64,000 nt of DNA. It comes from Streptacidiphilus rugosus AM-16 (GTDB lineage Bacteria > Actinomycetota > Actinomycetes > Streptomycetales > Streptomycetaceae). The notes beneath the pieces were generated by a model that worked only from the letters and a program-made list of their open reading frames with translations, had not been told where the DNA came from and made no database searches. Shown here one piece after another: positions 8,860 to 16,782 of the stretch (position 1 is its first letter; the number at the start of each line of letters is the position of its first letter). The DNA lies in contig NZ_JQMJ01000004.1 in assembly GCF_000744655.1 (NCBI RefSeq), forward strand, positions 2,294,001 to 2,358,000, given 5' to 3'. Both the position numbers and the translations under genes were made by a program.

Positions 8860-9047
8860 GGGTCCGGCGGCCCCACCGAGCCCTCTCCCGAGGCGTTCGG
8901 CCAGGGGGTTCAGCGCATCGCGGGGAGCTTGGAGCGCCACGCCGTTCCGCGCAGCCACCTGCGACGGGCGCTCTGCCCACCCGCGCGCCCCGTCTGCCTG
9001 TCTGCCCCTCTGCCCGCCGAAGTGACCCGCCGGTAAGGTGACCCGCT

Positions 9048-9704
9048 ATGAACGCGACCCGAGAGATCAGCCCGGCCCGGCCGGAGGCAGGCGTGCTGGC
9101 CGCCTTCGAGGCGGCCACCGGCTTCATGCCCGTGGACGAGGGCCTGGCTCTGTACGCCGCCGCCCTGGAGGCGGCGCGGCGGACGGGGCGGCCGCTGCTG
9201 GAGGTCGGCACCTACTGCGGGCGGTCGACCATCCTGATGGCCGAGGCCGCACGCCTTGCGGGCACCGTCGCCGTGACGGTCGACCACCACCGGGGCTCGG
9301 AGGAGCAGCAGCCCGGCTGGGAGTACCACGACACCAGCCTGGTCGACCCCGAGGTCGGGCTGATGGACACGCTGCCCAGGTTCCGCCGCACGCTGCACGC
9401 GGCCGGTCTGGAGCCGCACGTGGTGGCGCTGGTCGGCCGTTCGCCGCAGCTCGCCGCCCTGTGGGGCACGCCGCTGGGGCTGGTCTTCGTCGACGGCGGG
9501 CACACCGACGAGCACGCGACGGGCGACTACGAGGGGTGGGTCCCCCACCTCGCGCCCGAGGGGCTGCTGGTCGTGCACGACGTCTTCCCCGACCCGGCCG
9601 ACGGCGGGCAGGCCCCTTACCGCGTGTATCTGCGGGCCCTGGCCGAGGGTTTCGAGGAGATCTCGGTGACCGGCTCGCTGCGGGTGCTGCGCCGACAGGG
9701 CTGA
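9048..9704 (+). CDS. Class I SAM-dependent methyltransferase (Methyltransf_24 type)
   Basis: This 218-residue protein has LLEVGTYCGRSTILMAEAA as the SAM-binding loop (motif I) and LVFVDGGHTDEHATGDYEGW later in the fold. The FVDGGH strand and the length are typical of the Methyltransf_24 group. The start at ATG 9048 has no Shine-Dalgarno. A TAAGGT hexamer ends 8 bases before it, so the mRNA is probably leaderless. The substrate is unknown. Confidence 0.75.
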   Translation: MNATREISPARPEAGVLAAFEAATGFMPVDEGLALYAAALEAARRTGRPLLEVGTYCGRSTILMAEAARLAGTVAVTVDHHRGSEEQQPGWEYHDTSLVDPEVGLMDTLPRFRRTLHAAGLEPHVVALVGRSPQLAALWGTPLGLVFVDGGHTDEHATGDYEGWVPHLAPEGLLVVHDVFPDPADGGQAPYRVYLRALAEGFEEISVTGSLRVLRRQG

Positions 9705-10093
9705 GCACCCCGGGCGGCGATGGCCTGCCTGTCGAAGTCGCCGCGCTCGGCCATGGCGCGGCCGACCCGCGACTCCTTGTGGGAGCGGCCCTCGGGTCAG
9801 CCGGAGTCGCGACGGAGGAACCAGTGCCCGCAAGGGCCGTCGCCGGGCGGGCCACGCCCGGGCCGGGTCGCGGACGCGGCGCGGCCGGCGCCGCCCCGGC
9901 GCATCGGCCCGCCCCACCCGGCGCGCGACTCCGACCCGCCTGACCACGGGCCCCGCGGGCGCCGCCGGACCGACCGCTCCGGCGGGCATGACACGTGCCC
10001 GTCAGGCCGGATCTTGATCCTTGGCAATCCCTCCATTCGGCTCCCGCGTTTCGATACCGTGGCCGCCATCGGCACGCGGAACGAGGTGGGCGA
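9705..10093. other. Intergenic stretch, no gene supported
   Basis: This 389-base gap is GC-rich and has several short open frames on both strands, but none has a ribosome-binding site or recognisable protein. The last 20 bases carry GAGG, the binding site for the GTG start at 10094. I see no clear operator or riboswitch. Confidence 0.6.
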
Positions 10094-11398
10094 GTGAGCG
10101 AGCAGGACAACACCGCGCCCGCGGTGTGGGATCCGACGGCCAGAGACGGGGCCGGCGGCTGGGTCCGGCGCGGCGAGCCCAGGACGACGCCGTTGCGCAA
10201 GACGGACGAGCCCCCGGGCGACGCGCCCGAGGAGCGGACGACGGTCCTTCCGCCCGTGCCCGCCGGGCCGTCCGGCCCTCCGGCCGGGCCGATCCCGCCG
10301 CAGGCGGGACCGGAGCCCGTGCCGACGGAGCTCGACCAGCCGGTCGTCCGGCCCTTCGCGGCGGCGGCCGGGATGCCGACCGCGCAGCCGACGCCCACCG
10401 TGCCGAACTTCGCCACGCCGACGGGCCCCGCCACCGCGCCGCCGTCCCCGGCGGCGCCGACCGCGGCGCCGATGCCCGGGTACGGACCGGCGGGCGGCTC
10501 CCCCTACGCGCCGCCCGGGTCCCCTTCCACGCCCCCGAGCGTCGGCTACCCGCCCACCGGGTACGGTCCCGCCGCGCCCCCGGCGCAGGGCCCGGGCCCC
10601 GGCGCGGCGCCGACCGTCCCCGGATATCCCCCGCCGTACCGGCCGGGCGGACCCGGCTACCCGCCGCAGGCCACGGCCGCACCCTCGGCCGCTCCCTCGC
10701 CCGCCCAGCCGCAGGAGCGGTCGAACCTCCCGCTGCTGGTCACCCTCGTCGTGGTGGTGGCCGCGCTGCTGGGGGTCGGCGCGGTGTGGGGGCTCGGCCT
10801 GGGCCGGTCCCCGAGCACCCCGTCGACCGGCGCCGCAGGGGCCCCGACCGCTTCGACCGCGGGCAGCGCCCCGGCCGGTCCGGCCTCGCCCTCCGCCGCG
10901 AACTCGGCGTCCGCCTCCCCGTCGGAGACCTCGACCGCGGGGGCGACCTCGCAGGCGCAGGCCGTCGACGCGGTGCTCTCCCAGAGCTCCTCCGACCGCA
11001 GGCAGGTCGCCTCCGCGGCCAGCGACGCGAGCGGCTGCACGAACCTCAGCGCCGCCCAGTCCGCCTTCAGGACCGCCGCGAGCGACCGGCAGAGCCTGGC
11101 CACCAAGATCGGCGGGCTCGACGTCTCGCAGCTGCCGAACGGCGCGGCGATGATGCAGTCCCTCGCCAAGGCGGAGCAGGAGTCGGCGTCCGCGGACAAC
11201 TCCTTCGCGGCCTGGGCCGGCACGCTCATCTCCAGCGGCTGCACCGCCCCCGGCCCGGCGCCGACGAACGGCAGCGACTACCAGGCGGCCATCGCCTCGA
11301 GCCAGCAGGCCAGCACGGACAAGCAGAACTTCGTGGCACAGTGGAACGCGATCGCCGGCCAGTACCAACTGCACCAATGGACCAAAGATGACATCTGA
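10094..11398 (+). CDS. Proline-rich single-pass membrane protein, unknown function
   Basis: The protein has 434 residues from GTG 10094, which sits 7 bases after GAGG; an upstream ATG at 9995 has no binding site. About 210 residues of proline/alanine/glycine-rich cytoplasmic sequence precede one membrane helix (LPLLVTLVVVVAALLGVGAV). A Ser/Thr/Ala-rich extracellular linker and a C-terminal helical region with two cysteines (DASGCTNL and SSGCTAP) follow. No enzyme motif is seen. Its stop overlaps the start of the amidase gene by 11 bases, so it is probably an accessory cell-envelope partner of that enzyme. Confidence 0.7.
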   Translation: MSEQDNTAPAVWDPTARDGAGGWVRRGEPRTTPLRKTDEPPGDAPEERTTVLPPVPAGPSGPPAGPIPPQAGPEPVPTELDQPVVRPFAAAAGMPTAQPTPTVPNFATPTGPATAPPSPAAPTAAPMPGYGPAGGSPYAPPGSPSTPPSVGYPPTGYGPAAPPAQGPGPGAAPTVPGYPPPYRPGGPGYPPQATAAPSAAPSPAQPQERSNLPLLVTLVVVVAALLGVGAVWGLGLGRSPSTPSTGAAGAPTASTAGSAPAGPASPSAANSASASPSETSTAGATSQAQAVDAVLSQSSSDRRQVASAASDASGCTNLSAAQSAFRTAASDRQSLATKIGGLDVSQLPNGAAMMQSLAKAEQESASADNSFAAWAGTLISSGCTAPGPAPTNGSDYQAAIASSQQASTDKQNFVAQWNAIAGQYQLHQWTKDDI

Positions 11399-12344
11399 GC
11401 AGCACACGCCCTCGCGCACCAGGGTCACCACCCTGGTCCTCGTGCTGGCCGCGCTCGTGCCGCTCTGCTTCGCGGGCTGGCTCGGCTGGCAGGCCATAGC
11501 GGGCGAGAAGAACAAGAACACGGGGACGGCGACGGCCGCGGGCGGCGGGGCCCCGGCGTCCCCCTCGAAGTCGGGCTCCGCGTCCGTCTCCGCCTCGGGC
11601 ACGCCCAGCGCGTCCCCCTCCCCCTCCGCGGCGCAGGGCGGCGTCGCGGGCAAGCCGCTGGCGGGCAAGGTCATCGTGATCGACCCGGGCCACAACCCGA
11701 ACAACGTCGACCACCCGAGCGAGATCAACCGCAACGTCTTCATCGGCAACAGCAGCAAGGCCTGCGACACGACCGGCGCCTCCACGAACGCCGGCTATCC
11801 CGAGGCGGACTTCACCCTCGACGTCGCGCGGCGGGTGCGCACCCTGCTGCAGGCCGAGGGCGCGAAGGTCGTCTTCACCCAGGACGGCGACACGCCGTGG
11901 GGTCCGTGCGTCACCCAGCGCGCCGCGATCGGCAACCAGGCCCACGCCGACGCCGCGATCTCCATCCACGCCGACGGGGCCGGCCCCTCCGACTACGGCT
12001 TCCACGTCATCATGCCGAGCCGGGTGAACGCCGGGGGCGTGAACAACACCGCCATCGTGGCCCCCTCGCGCACGCTCGGCTTCGACGTCCGCGCCGCCTT
12101 CGCCTCGGCCACCGGCGAGCACTACGCCACCTACATCAACGGCGGCGTCGGCTACGACGTCCGCAGCGACCTGGGCGGCCTGAACCTCTCCTCCGTGCCC
12201 AAGATCTTCATCGAGTGCGCGAACATGCGCGACGCGGCGGACGCGGCCAAGATCACCTCCGCGGCCTGGCGGCAGTCGGCCGCCCAGGGCATCGCCAACG
12301 GTCTCGGCCAGTTCGTCCTGCACGGGAGCAACACGTCGGGCTGA
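11388..12344 (+). CDS. N-acetylmuramoyl-L-alanine amidase (Amidase_3)
   Basis: This 318-residue protein has an N-terminal membrane anchor at about residues 14-36, a Ser/Ala/Pro-rich linker to about residue 85, and an AmiC-type zinc amidase domain. Zinc and catalytic residues are visible as VIDPGHNPN (His), GYPEADF (Glu), SIHADGAG (His) and the late FIECANM (Glu). It cleaves the amide bond between N-acetylmuramic acid and L-alanine in peptidoglycan outside the membrane. It overlaps and is coupled to the membrane protein at 10094. Confidence 0.9.
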   Translation: MTSEQHTPSRTRVTTLVLVLAALVPLCFAGWLGWQAIAGEKNKNTGTATAAGGGAPASPSKSGSASVSASGTPSASPSPSAAQGGVAGKPLAGKVIVIDPGHNPNNVDHPSEINRNVFIGNSSKACDTTGASTNAGYPEADFTLDVARRVRTLLQAEGAKVVFTQDGDTPWGPCVTQRAAIGNQAHADAAISIHADGAGPSDYGFHVIMPSRVNAGGVNNTAIVAPSRTLGFDVRAAFASATGEHYATYINGGVGYDVRSDLGGLNLSSVPKIFIECANMRDAADAAKITSAAWRQSAAQGIANGLGQFVLHGSNTSG

Positions 12345-12444
12345 TACGGTCCCAAGCGGTCCCAAAAGGTCATCGGTCCGTCAGAAGACCGGTGGCCCGC
12401 CACCGTCCGCACCGTACTCGACGACTCACGAGAGGGCTTACTCG

Positions 12445-13446
12445 GTGAATCTGCGAACCGTCACCAGGGGGGACGCCGCTCTTGCGGCATCGGCGCTGCT
12501 GCTCTTCGTCTCGTCCTTCCTCACCTTCTACGCAGCGGGCGGGGTTCAGTGCACGGCCGTCGGCGGGGTTCCGTCCGGCTGCACCTCGACGAACGCGTGG
12601 AGCCTGGACCTCTTCCCACTGCTGCCCAGCGTCTTCTTCCTGGGGATCATCGGCGCGGGCCTGGTGCTGGTGGACCGGAACGTGCCGAAGGCCCCGGCCG
12701 TGCTCGGGATCCCGCTGCGCGCCTGGGGCACCGTGCTGACCGTGGCCTCGGCCTGGTCGGCACTCTGGGCGCTGTTCGGCTCGCCCTCCGGCGCGCTGTT
12801 CGGCCACCCGGACGCCACCTCCAGCCCGCAGGTGGGCGCCTTCCTCGCGTTCGTGTTCGCCGTGCTGACCGCCGTCCTGGCCATCGCCGGGCCGCTGGTC
12901 CCGCTGCTGACCGCGCCGCTGCTGCCCGAGCCCGCACCGGCCGGGGTGGGCTCGGCCGCCGCGCAGGGATACGGCGCGCCGCAGCAGGGCCACCCGCACC
13001 TGGGGCACTTCGGCGGTCAGCCGGTCCAGCAGGCGCACCCCGGCCAGCCGTTCACCGGCCCCGAGCCGGTCCCGGCGGAGCCGTTCCCGGCCCCGGCGGC
13101 CACCCCGGCCGCGACGCCCGCTCCGGCCGCCGCGGCGCGGCCCGAGCCGAAGCCGGAACCGCAGGACGAGCCGCCGACCGTCCCGGCGACGCTCCCGCTC
13201 GGATCCCGGACGCCGCCCCCCGCCGCCGCCGAGCCGCCGGCCCCGAGCTTCGCGCCGTTCTGGTTCGCCGTTCCCGCCGCCCGGCCGCTCGCGCCGGAGG
13301 GCGAGCCGCAGGGCACGCCGGTCGGCGAGCTGGTGCCGGGCACCTGGTACCTGGCCATCGCCCAGCGCGGTGAGGCGCTGCTGACGCAGACCCAGGAGGG
13401 CAAGCGCGGCCTGCTCGCCGACACCTCGGGCATCCAGCGCGGCTGA
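12445..13446 (+). CDS. Four-helix membrane protein with Pro/Ala-rich tail, DUF5336-like
   Basis: This 333-residue protein starts at GTG 12445. It has about four hydrophobic segments in the first 165 residues, with two cysteines in the first outer loop (VQCTAVGG and SGCTST). A long proline/alanine/glutamine-rich tail follows, and the end is a short conserved-looking segment (PGTWYLAIAQRGEALLTQ). The layout resembles actinobacterial DUF5336 membrane proteins, but I am not certain of the family. It may be co-transcribed with the amidase, about 100 bases upstream. No catalytic motif is seen. Confidence 0.6.
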   Translation: MNLRTVTRGDAALAASALLLFVSSFLTFYAAGGVQCTAVGGVPSGCTSTNAWSLDLFPLLPSVFFLGIIGAGLVLVDRNVPKAPAVLGIPLRAWGTVLTVASAWSALWALFGSPSGALFGHPDATSSPQVGAFLAFVFAVLTAVLAIAGPLVPLLTAPLLPEPAPAGVGSAAAQGYGAPQQGHPHLGHFGGQPVQQAHPGQPFTGPEPVPAEPFPAPAATPAATPAPAAAARPEPKPEPQDEPPTVPATLPLGSRTPPPAAAEPPAPSFAPFWFAVPAARPLAPEGEPQGTPVGELVPGTWYLAIAQRGEALLTQTQEGKRGLLADTSGIQRG

Positions 13447-13476
13447 GTCGGTCGCGCCCGTCCGCTGACAATCGAC

Positions 13477-13521
13477 GACCCCCACGCTAATCTGACGCTC
13501 CGTCAGCTACGCGTGGGGGTC
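13477..13521. promoter_or_regulatory. Two concentric palindromes in promoter/leader of F420-type oxidoreductase
   Basis: The outer arms GACCCCCACGC (13477-13487) and GCGTGGGGGTC (13511-13521) and the inner palindrome CTGACGCTCCGTCAG (13492-13506) are both centred on base 13499. A TAATCT hexamer (13488-13493) that could be a -10 element overlaps the inner arm. The right outer arm contains the GGGGG that is the only Shine-Dalgarno-like run before ATG 13529. The element could work as an operator, and as an RNA hairpin hiding the ribosome-binding site if the transcript starts upstream. Confidence 0.65.
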
Positions 13522-13528
13522 CGGTCTT

Positions 13529-14539
13529 ATGCGCCTCGGTCTCGTCCTCGGCTACTGGGGCGCCGCCCCCGCCCAGGGCTTCGTCGAACTCGCCCAGGAG
13601 GCCGAGCGGCTCGGCTTCGACTCCGTCTGGACGGCCGAGTCCTGGGGCTCCGACGTGTTCACCCCGCTCACCTGGATCGCCGCGCACACCAGCAGGATCA
13701 GGCTCGGCACCGGCATCGCGCAGATGGCCGCCAGGACGCCGACCGCCACGGCGATGCACGCCATGACGCTCGACCACCTCTCCGGCGGCCGACTGCTGCT
13801 GGGGCTCGGCCTGTCGGGGCCGCAGGTCGTCGAGGGCTGGTACGGCCGCCCGTTCCCCCGCTCCCCGCTGACCGCAGTGCGCGAGTACGTCGACGTCATC
13901 CGGCAGACGCTGCGCCGCGAGAAGCCGGTCACCCTGGACGGGCGTTACCACCCGCTCCCCTACGCCGGCCCGGACGGAACCGGACTCGGCAAGGCGCTCA
14001 AGCCGATCCTGCACCCGCTGCGCCCCGACATCCCGATCCTGCTCGGCGCGGAGGGCCCGAAGAACATCGCCCAGACGGCCAGGATCGCCGACGGCTGGCT
14101 CCCCCTCTACTTCTCCCCCGAGCGCGCCGACCTGTACGCCGAACCGTTGGCGGCCGCCCGCGACGGCTTCATGGTCGCCCCCATCGTCCACGCCCGGATC
14201 TGCGAGGACGTGGCGGAGGGCCTGGCACCGATCCGCGCGATGCTCGGCTTCTACATCGGCGGCATGGGCGCGCAGGCCAGGAACTTCCACGCGGACCTGA
14301 TGGCCAGGATGGGCTACGAGGCGGAGGCCCGCCTGATCCAGGAGCTGTTCCTGGCCGGCCGCAGGGAGGAGGCGATCGCCGCGGTCCCGGCCGCCTTCGC
14401 CGACGAGATCAGCCTGGTCGGCCCGCGCGCCAGGATCGCCGACCGGCTCGCCGCCTGGCGCGGCACGCCGGTCACCGACCTGCTGATCACCTCCCGCGAC
14501 CCGGCGACCCTGCGCACCCTGGCCGAACTGGTGCTCTGA
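13529..14539 (+). CDS. LLM-class F420-dependent oxidoreductase
   Basis: This 336-residue TIM-barrel protein belongs to the luciferase-like monooxygenase superfamily. Typical parts are GLVLGYWG at the start, GFDSVWTAE, RLGTGIAQM, DHLSGGRLLLGLGLSGPQVVEGWYG and the later IPILLGAEGPKNI. These match the F420-dependent branch common in actinobacteria. A relative of this type (Rv3520c) belongs to the KstR regulon of M. tuberculosis, from memory. Here the gene stands alone but shares the CTGACGCTCCGTCAG operator with the cyp125 promoter, which argues that it belongs to the same catabolic system. The reaction is unknown. Confidence 0.85.
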   Translation: MRLGLVLGYWGAAPAQGFVELAQEAERLGFDSVWTAESWGSDVFTPLTWIAAHTSRIRLGTGIAQMAARTPTATAMHAMTLDHLSGGRLLLGLGLSGPQVVEGWYGRPFPRSPLTAVREYVDVIRQTLRREKPVTLDGRYHPLPYAGPDGTGLGKALKPILHPLRPDIPILLGAEGPKNIAQTARIADGWLPLYFSPERADLYAEPLAAARDGFMVAPIVHARICEDVAEGLAPIRAMLGFYIGGMGAQARNFHADLMARMGYEAEARLIQELFLAGRREEAIAAVPAAFADEISLVGPRARIADRLAAWRGTPVTDLLITSRDPATLRTLAELVL

Positions 14540-14556
14540 ACCGCGGGGTCGGTCCG

Positions 14557-15327
14557 TCAGTTCAGGCTGAGCCCGGCTCGCCACAGCTCGTGCAGCCGGT
14601 TCTCGCCGAACAGCTCGGGGCCCGGCGCGCCCTGCGGCAGACGGCCGTTGAGCCAGAGCATGACGTCCAGCGCGGTGCCCCGCACCGCCGCGTCGGCCTT
14701 GGCGTGGCCGTGGGCGACGGTGAAGCCCTCGGGGGCGCGGCTCAGCTGCCACTCGCCGGGCACGTCCGTGCAGTGCAGATGCAGGGTGTCGCCCTCCCCC
14801 GCCAGACGCTCCCGGCCGGTGAAGGCGCGCGAGGTCGGATCGCCGGCGTTGGCGAGCAGCTCGTCGACATTGTCCGCGGCCAGCTCCGCGTCGGCCTGCG
14901 GCGGCAGACCCAGCGTCAGGTCCCCGTCGACGCGGTGCACCAGGGTCTCGTGCGCGATCCGGCGACCCCACCAGCGGGAGGTGCCGGGGCCCGCCCAGCC
15001 CCACACCTGGAGATCGGGTCCGGTCGCGCGCAGCAGTGCGACGGTGCGGTCCGCGCCCGCCAGCAGCCAGGCGGCCTCACCGCCGGCCGGCATCTCGCGG
15101 TCGGGGACCTCCTTGAACGGCACCCGCTGCGACGCCTTGCGCGCCACGATCTCGCCGATCCAGCGGAACACCATGCCCTGGTGGAAGGCCAGATCGCGCA
15201 GCGTCCACTCCGGGCAGCTCGGCACCGGCGCGGCGAGGTCCCCGGTGGCGACGGCCTCGGCGAGCCGTCGCGCGTCCGCGGCGGCGGAGTCCAGGTACCG
15301 GTCGTGTGTCAGCCAATCCATTCCCAT
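14557..15327 (-). CDS. Maleylpyruvate isomerase family (DinB-fold, mycothiol-dependent type) protein
   Basis: This 256-residue protein fits the actinobacterial TIGR03083 type. The N-terminal DinB-like bundle includes CPEWTLRDLAFHQGMVFRWI, and RIAHETLVHRVD provides likely metal-ligand histidines in the middle. A C-terminal sterol-carrier-like domain has ARGTALDVMLWLNGRLP. Members use mycothiol or act as metal-dependent transferases; the specific reaction is unknown. ATG 15327 lies 7 bases after a TAGCGT hexamer on the minus strand, indicating a leaderless message. It converges with the F420-type oxidoreductase, 17 bases away. Confidence 0.78.
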   Translation of the reverse strand: MGMDWLTHDRYLDSAAADARRLAEAVATGDLAAPVPSCPEWTLRDLAFHQGMVFRWIGEIVARKASQRVPFKEVPDREMPAGGEAAWLLAGADRTVALLRATGPDLQVWGWAGPGTSRWWGRRIAHETLVHRVDGDLTLGLPPQADAELAADNVDELLANAGDPTSRAFTGRERLAGEGDTLHLHCTDVPGEWQLSRAPEGFTVAHGHAKADAAVRGTALDVMLWLNGRLPQGAPGPELFGENRLHELWRAGLSLN

Positions 15328-15528
15328 GGCCCGGACGCTAGCACCCGCACAGGCCTCACCGTCCGGTCGTCCGAAGGCCGGTGGCCCCTCGATCTGCCGA
15401 CCCGGGAAGGAGGGCGACCGCCCGTTCCGCCCAGGCGCCGCGCACCGTCGTCCGCCGTTCGCGGATGTCGCCGCCGACCGGCGGCCCGGCCCGTCCGTCC
15501 GGGCGGGGCCGTCGGTCGTGGCGGCCGT

Positions 15529-15888
15529 TCAGTCGCCCTCGGCGTAGTGGACGGCCCCCATCCAGTCGACGGAGACGACCTCCTCGTCGCCGATCACCCA
15601 GGCGTCGTGGCCGGCCCGCAGCGCCGACACCTCGCCGGGGCCGATCTCGAACTCGGTGCCGTCGGACATGCGGACGGCCAGCCGTCCGGAGACCTGGTAC
15701 TGGAAGTGCGGCGCCTCGCACCACTCGGTGCCCGCGATCGGCTTCACGTGCTCGGCCCAGTGCCAGCCGGGCTCCAGCACCAGCCGGCCGACGACCCCGC
15801 CGCCCACGTTGAGAATCTCCGCACGGCCCTTCTCGAAGCTGCGGACCTCGTCCGGTGCGGCGAAGTCGCGGTGTTCGGTCTGCTTCAT
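15529..15888 (-). CDS. Small cupin-domain protein
   Basis: This 119-residue single-domain cupin has LEPGWHWAEHVKPI and EIGPGEVSALRAGHDAWVIGDE as its two beta-barrel motifs. The histidines are partly replaced, so metal binding is uncertain. I chose ATG 15888 because GAGGAGAG stands just upstream; the open frame extends further without a binding site. It lies 10 bases after the NTF2-fold gene and is probably its operon partner. Confidence 0.75.
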   Translation of the reverse strand: MKQTEHRDFAAPDEVRSFEKGRAEILNVGGGVVGRLVLEPGWHWAEHVKPIAGTEWCEAPHFQYQVSGRLAVRMSDGTEFEIGPGEVSALRAGHDAWVIGDEEVVSVDWMGAVHYAEGD

Positions 15889-15898
15889 CGCTCTCTCC

Positions 15899-16273
15899 TC
15901 ACTCGTCCCAGGCCTGGATGCCGGTCTGCCGGACGATCCGCCCGTCGCGCAGGTCCAGCACACTGGCGCAGAGCACGCGGGTGCTGTCCGGGTAGCGGCA
16001 GGCCTCCAGGTAGGCGGCGTGCTCGCCGGAGGCGTCGACGACGACGCGCTCCAGCCGGTGCTCCATGTCCCGCCCGCTGATCTCGTCCAGGTAGGCGGTG
16101 ATGGCGGCCGCGCCGCGCAGCTCCAGCGGGCGGCTCGGCTGGTCGCGCCGGTCGACGAGGGTCACCTCGGCGTCGTCCGCGTACAGCGCGCGGAGGGCGG
16201 CGGCGTCGCGCTCCTCGATGCCCCGGCGCAGCGCCTCGGTGTCGAACGCGGGGGTGGTCTGCAAAGTGCTCAT
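15899..16273 (-). CDS. SnoaL-like/NTF2-fold protein
   Basis: This 124-residue protein has the NTF2-like pattern of helix, ALYADDAEVTLVDRRD strand and a curved sheet (DISGRDMEHRLERV, SVLDLRDGRIVRQT). These proteins are often small isomerases, cyclases or orphan binding proteins. ATG 16273 follows AAAGGCGG; the much longer upstream open frame has no ribosome-binding site. It is divergent from the lanthipeptide precursor with a 267-base gap. I see no evidence that it tailors the lanthipeptide. Confidence 0.72.
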   Translation of the reverse strand: MSTLQTTPAFDTEALRRGIEERDAAALRALYADDAEVTLVDRRDQPSRPLELRGAAAITAYLDEISGRDMEHRLERVVVDASGEHAAYLEACRYPDSTRVLCASVLDLRDGRIVRQTGIQAWDE

Positions 16274-16334
16274 CTCGAGTTCCGCCTTTCTCGGTCGTCG
16301 CTCCTGGTCTGCTCGTCCAAGACGCTCCTCCGCG

Positions 16335-16353
16335 ACCGTCAATCCACCGTCAA
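16335..16353 (+). promoter_or_regulatory. SARP-box-like direct repeat upstream of lanthipeptide precursor
   Basis: ACCGTCAA occurs at 16335-16342 and again at 16346-16353, on the same face with an 11-bp period. Direct heptamer repeats with 4-bp spacing are the known binding layout of SARP regulators, and a SARP gene lies just downstream of lanC. The expected -10 element 8 bases further is poor (TCAGCC), while TACGGA at 16372 is a weak alternative, so the promoter is not firmly located. Confidence 0.5.
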
Positions 16354-16540
16354 CGCGCTGGTCAGCCCGGGTACGGACGGCCCACGCGGAGTCTTGCGCC
16401 CGGCCCCGGAGGGACGTCGCGCGCCGACCCCGCGCGCGCCCGCAACGCCCTGCCGGACCGGCTTGAGCGAGGCTCCAGATCCCGTCACGAGACTCTCCCC
16501 GCACGAACCACCGCACCGACCACGAACCCAGGAGGCTGAC

Positions 16541-16693
16541 ATGACCAACGCCACGCTGCCGACCGCCGAGGACATCCAGGTCGAGGACCTGTTCGACCTC
16601 GACGTGCGGATCGAGCTCGACGACGCCGACGCCGCCGAGGCCCGCTTCACCTCGATCACCTGCTCCTCCTGCTACCCCACGTGGTGCTGCTGA
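16541..16693 (+). CDS. lanA: Class I lanthipeptide precursor peptide
   Basis: This 50-residue peptide starts at ATG 16541, 5 bases after AGGAGG. Residues 18-22 are FDLDV, matching the F(N/D)LD leader motif that LanB-type dehydratases recognise. An acidic, cysteine-free stretch follows to about residue 35. The likely core is FTSITCSSCYPTWCC, with six Ser/Thr (37, 38, 40, 42, 43, 47) and four Cys (41, 44, 49, 50). LanB and LanC genes directly follow, supporting dehydration of Ser/Thr and thioether closure. The cleavage point is not certain; R35 is one candidate. The core resembles no lantibiotic I know. The terminal CC recalls AviCys-forming lantibiotics, but no decarboxylase gene is seen. Confidence 0.85.
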   Translation: MTNATLPTAEDIQVEDLFDLDVRIELDDADAAEARFTSITCSSCYPTWCC

Positions 16694-16709
16694 CCTCGGC
16701 TGCCCGAGC

Positions 16710-16742
16710 GGCTCCGTCCCACCGCGCCGGTGCGACGGAGCC
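16710..16742 (+). terminator. Hairpin between precursor and dehydratase genes (probable attenuator)
   Basis: GGCTCCGTC and GACGGAGCC pair around a second stem, CACCG with CGGTG, closed by a CGC loop. Only one C-C mismatch separates the two stems. It lies 16 bases after the precursor stop and 40 bases before LanB, with no T-run. Such hairpins often let the precursor mRNA exceed that of the modifying enzymes. Confidence 0.65.
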
Positions 16743-16782
16743 CGCGCCGATCCTGCCCGTCGACCACCACGAGGGACCGCCG

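Noticed and set aside
15529-16273. Cupin and NTF2-fold genes as lanthipeptide tailoring enzymes
   Set aside because: They are divergent from lanA, form their own unit and belong to generic small-protein families. Proximity alone is not enough.
16685-16690. AviCys formation at the C-terminal CC of the precursor
   Set aside because: No LanD-like flavoprotein decarboxylase occurs in the window, so the modification cannot be supported.
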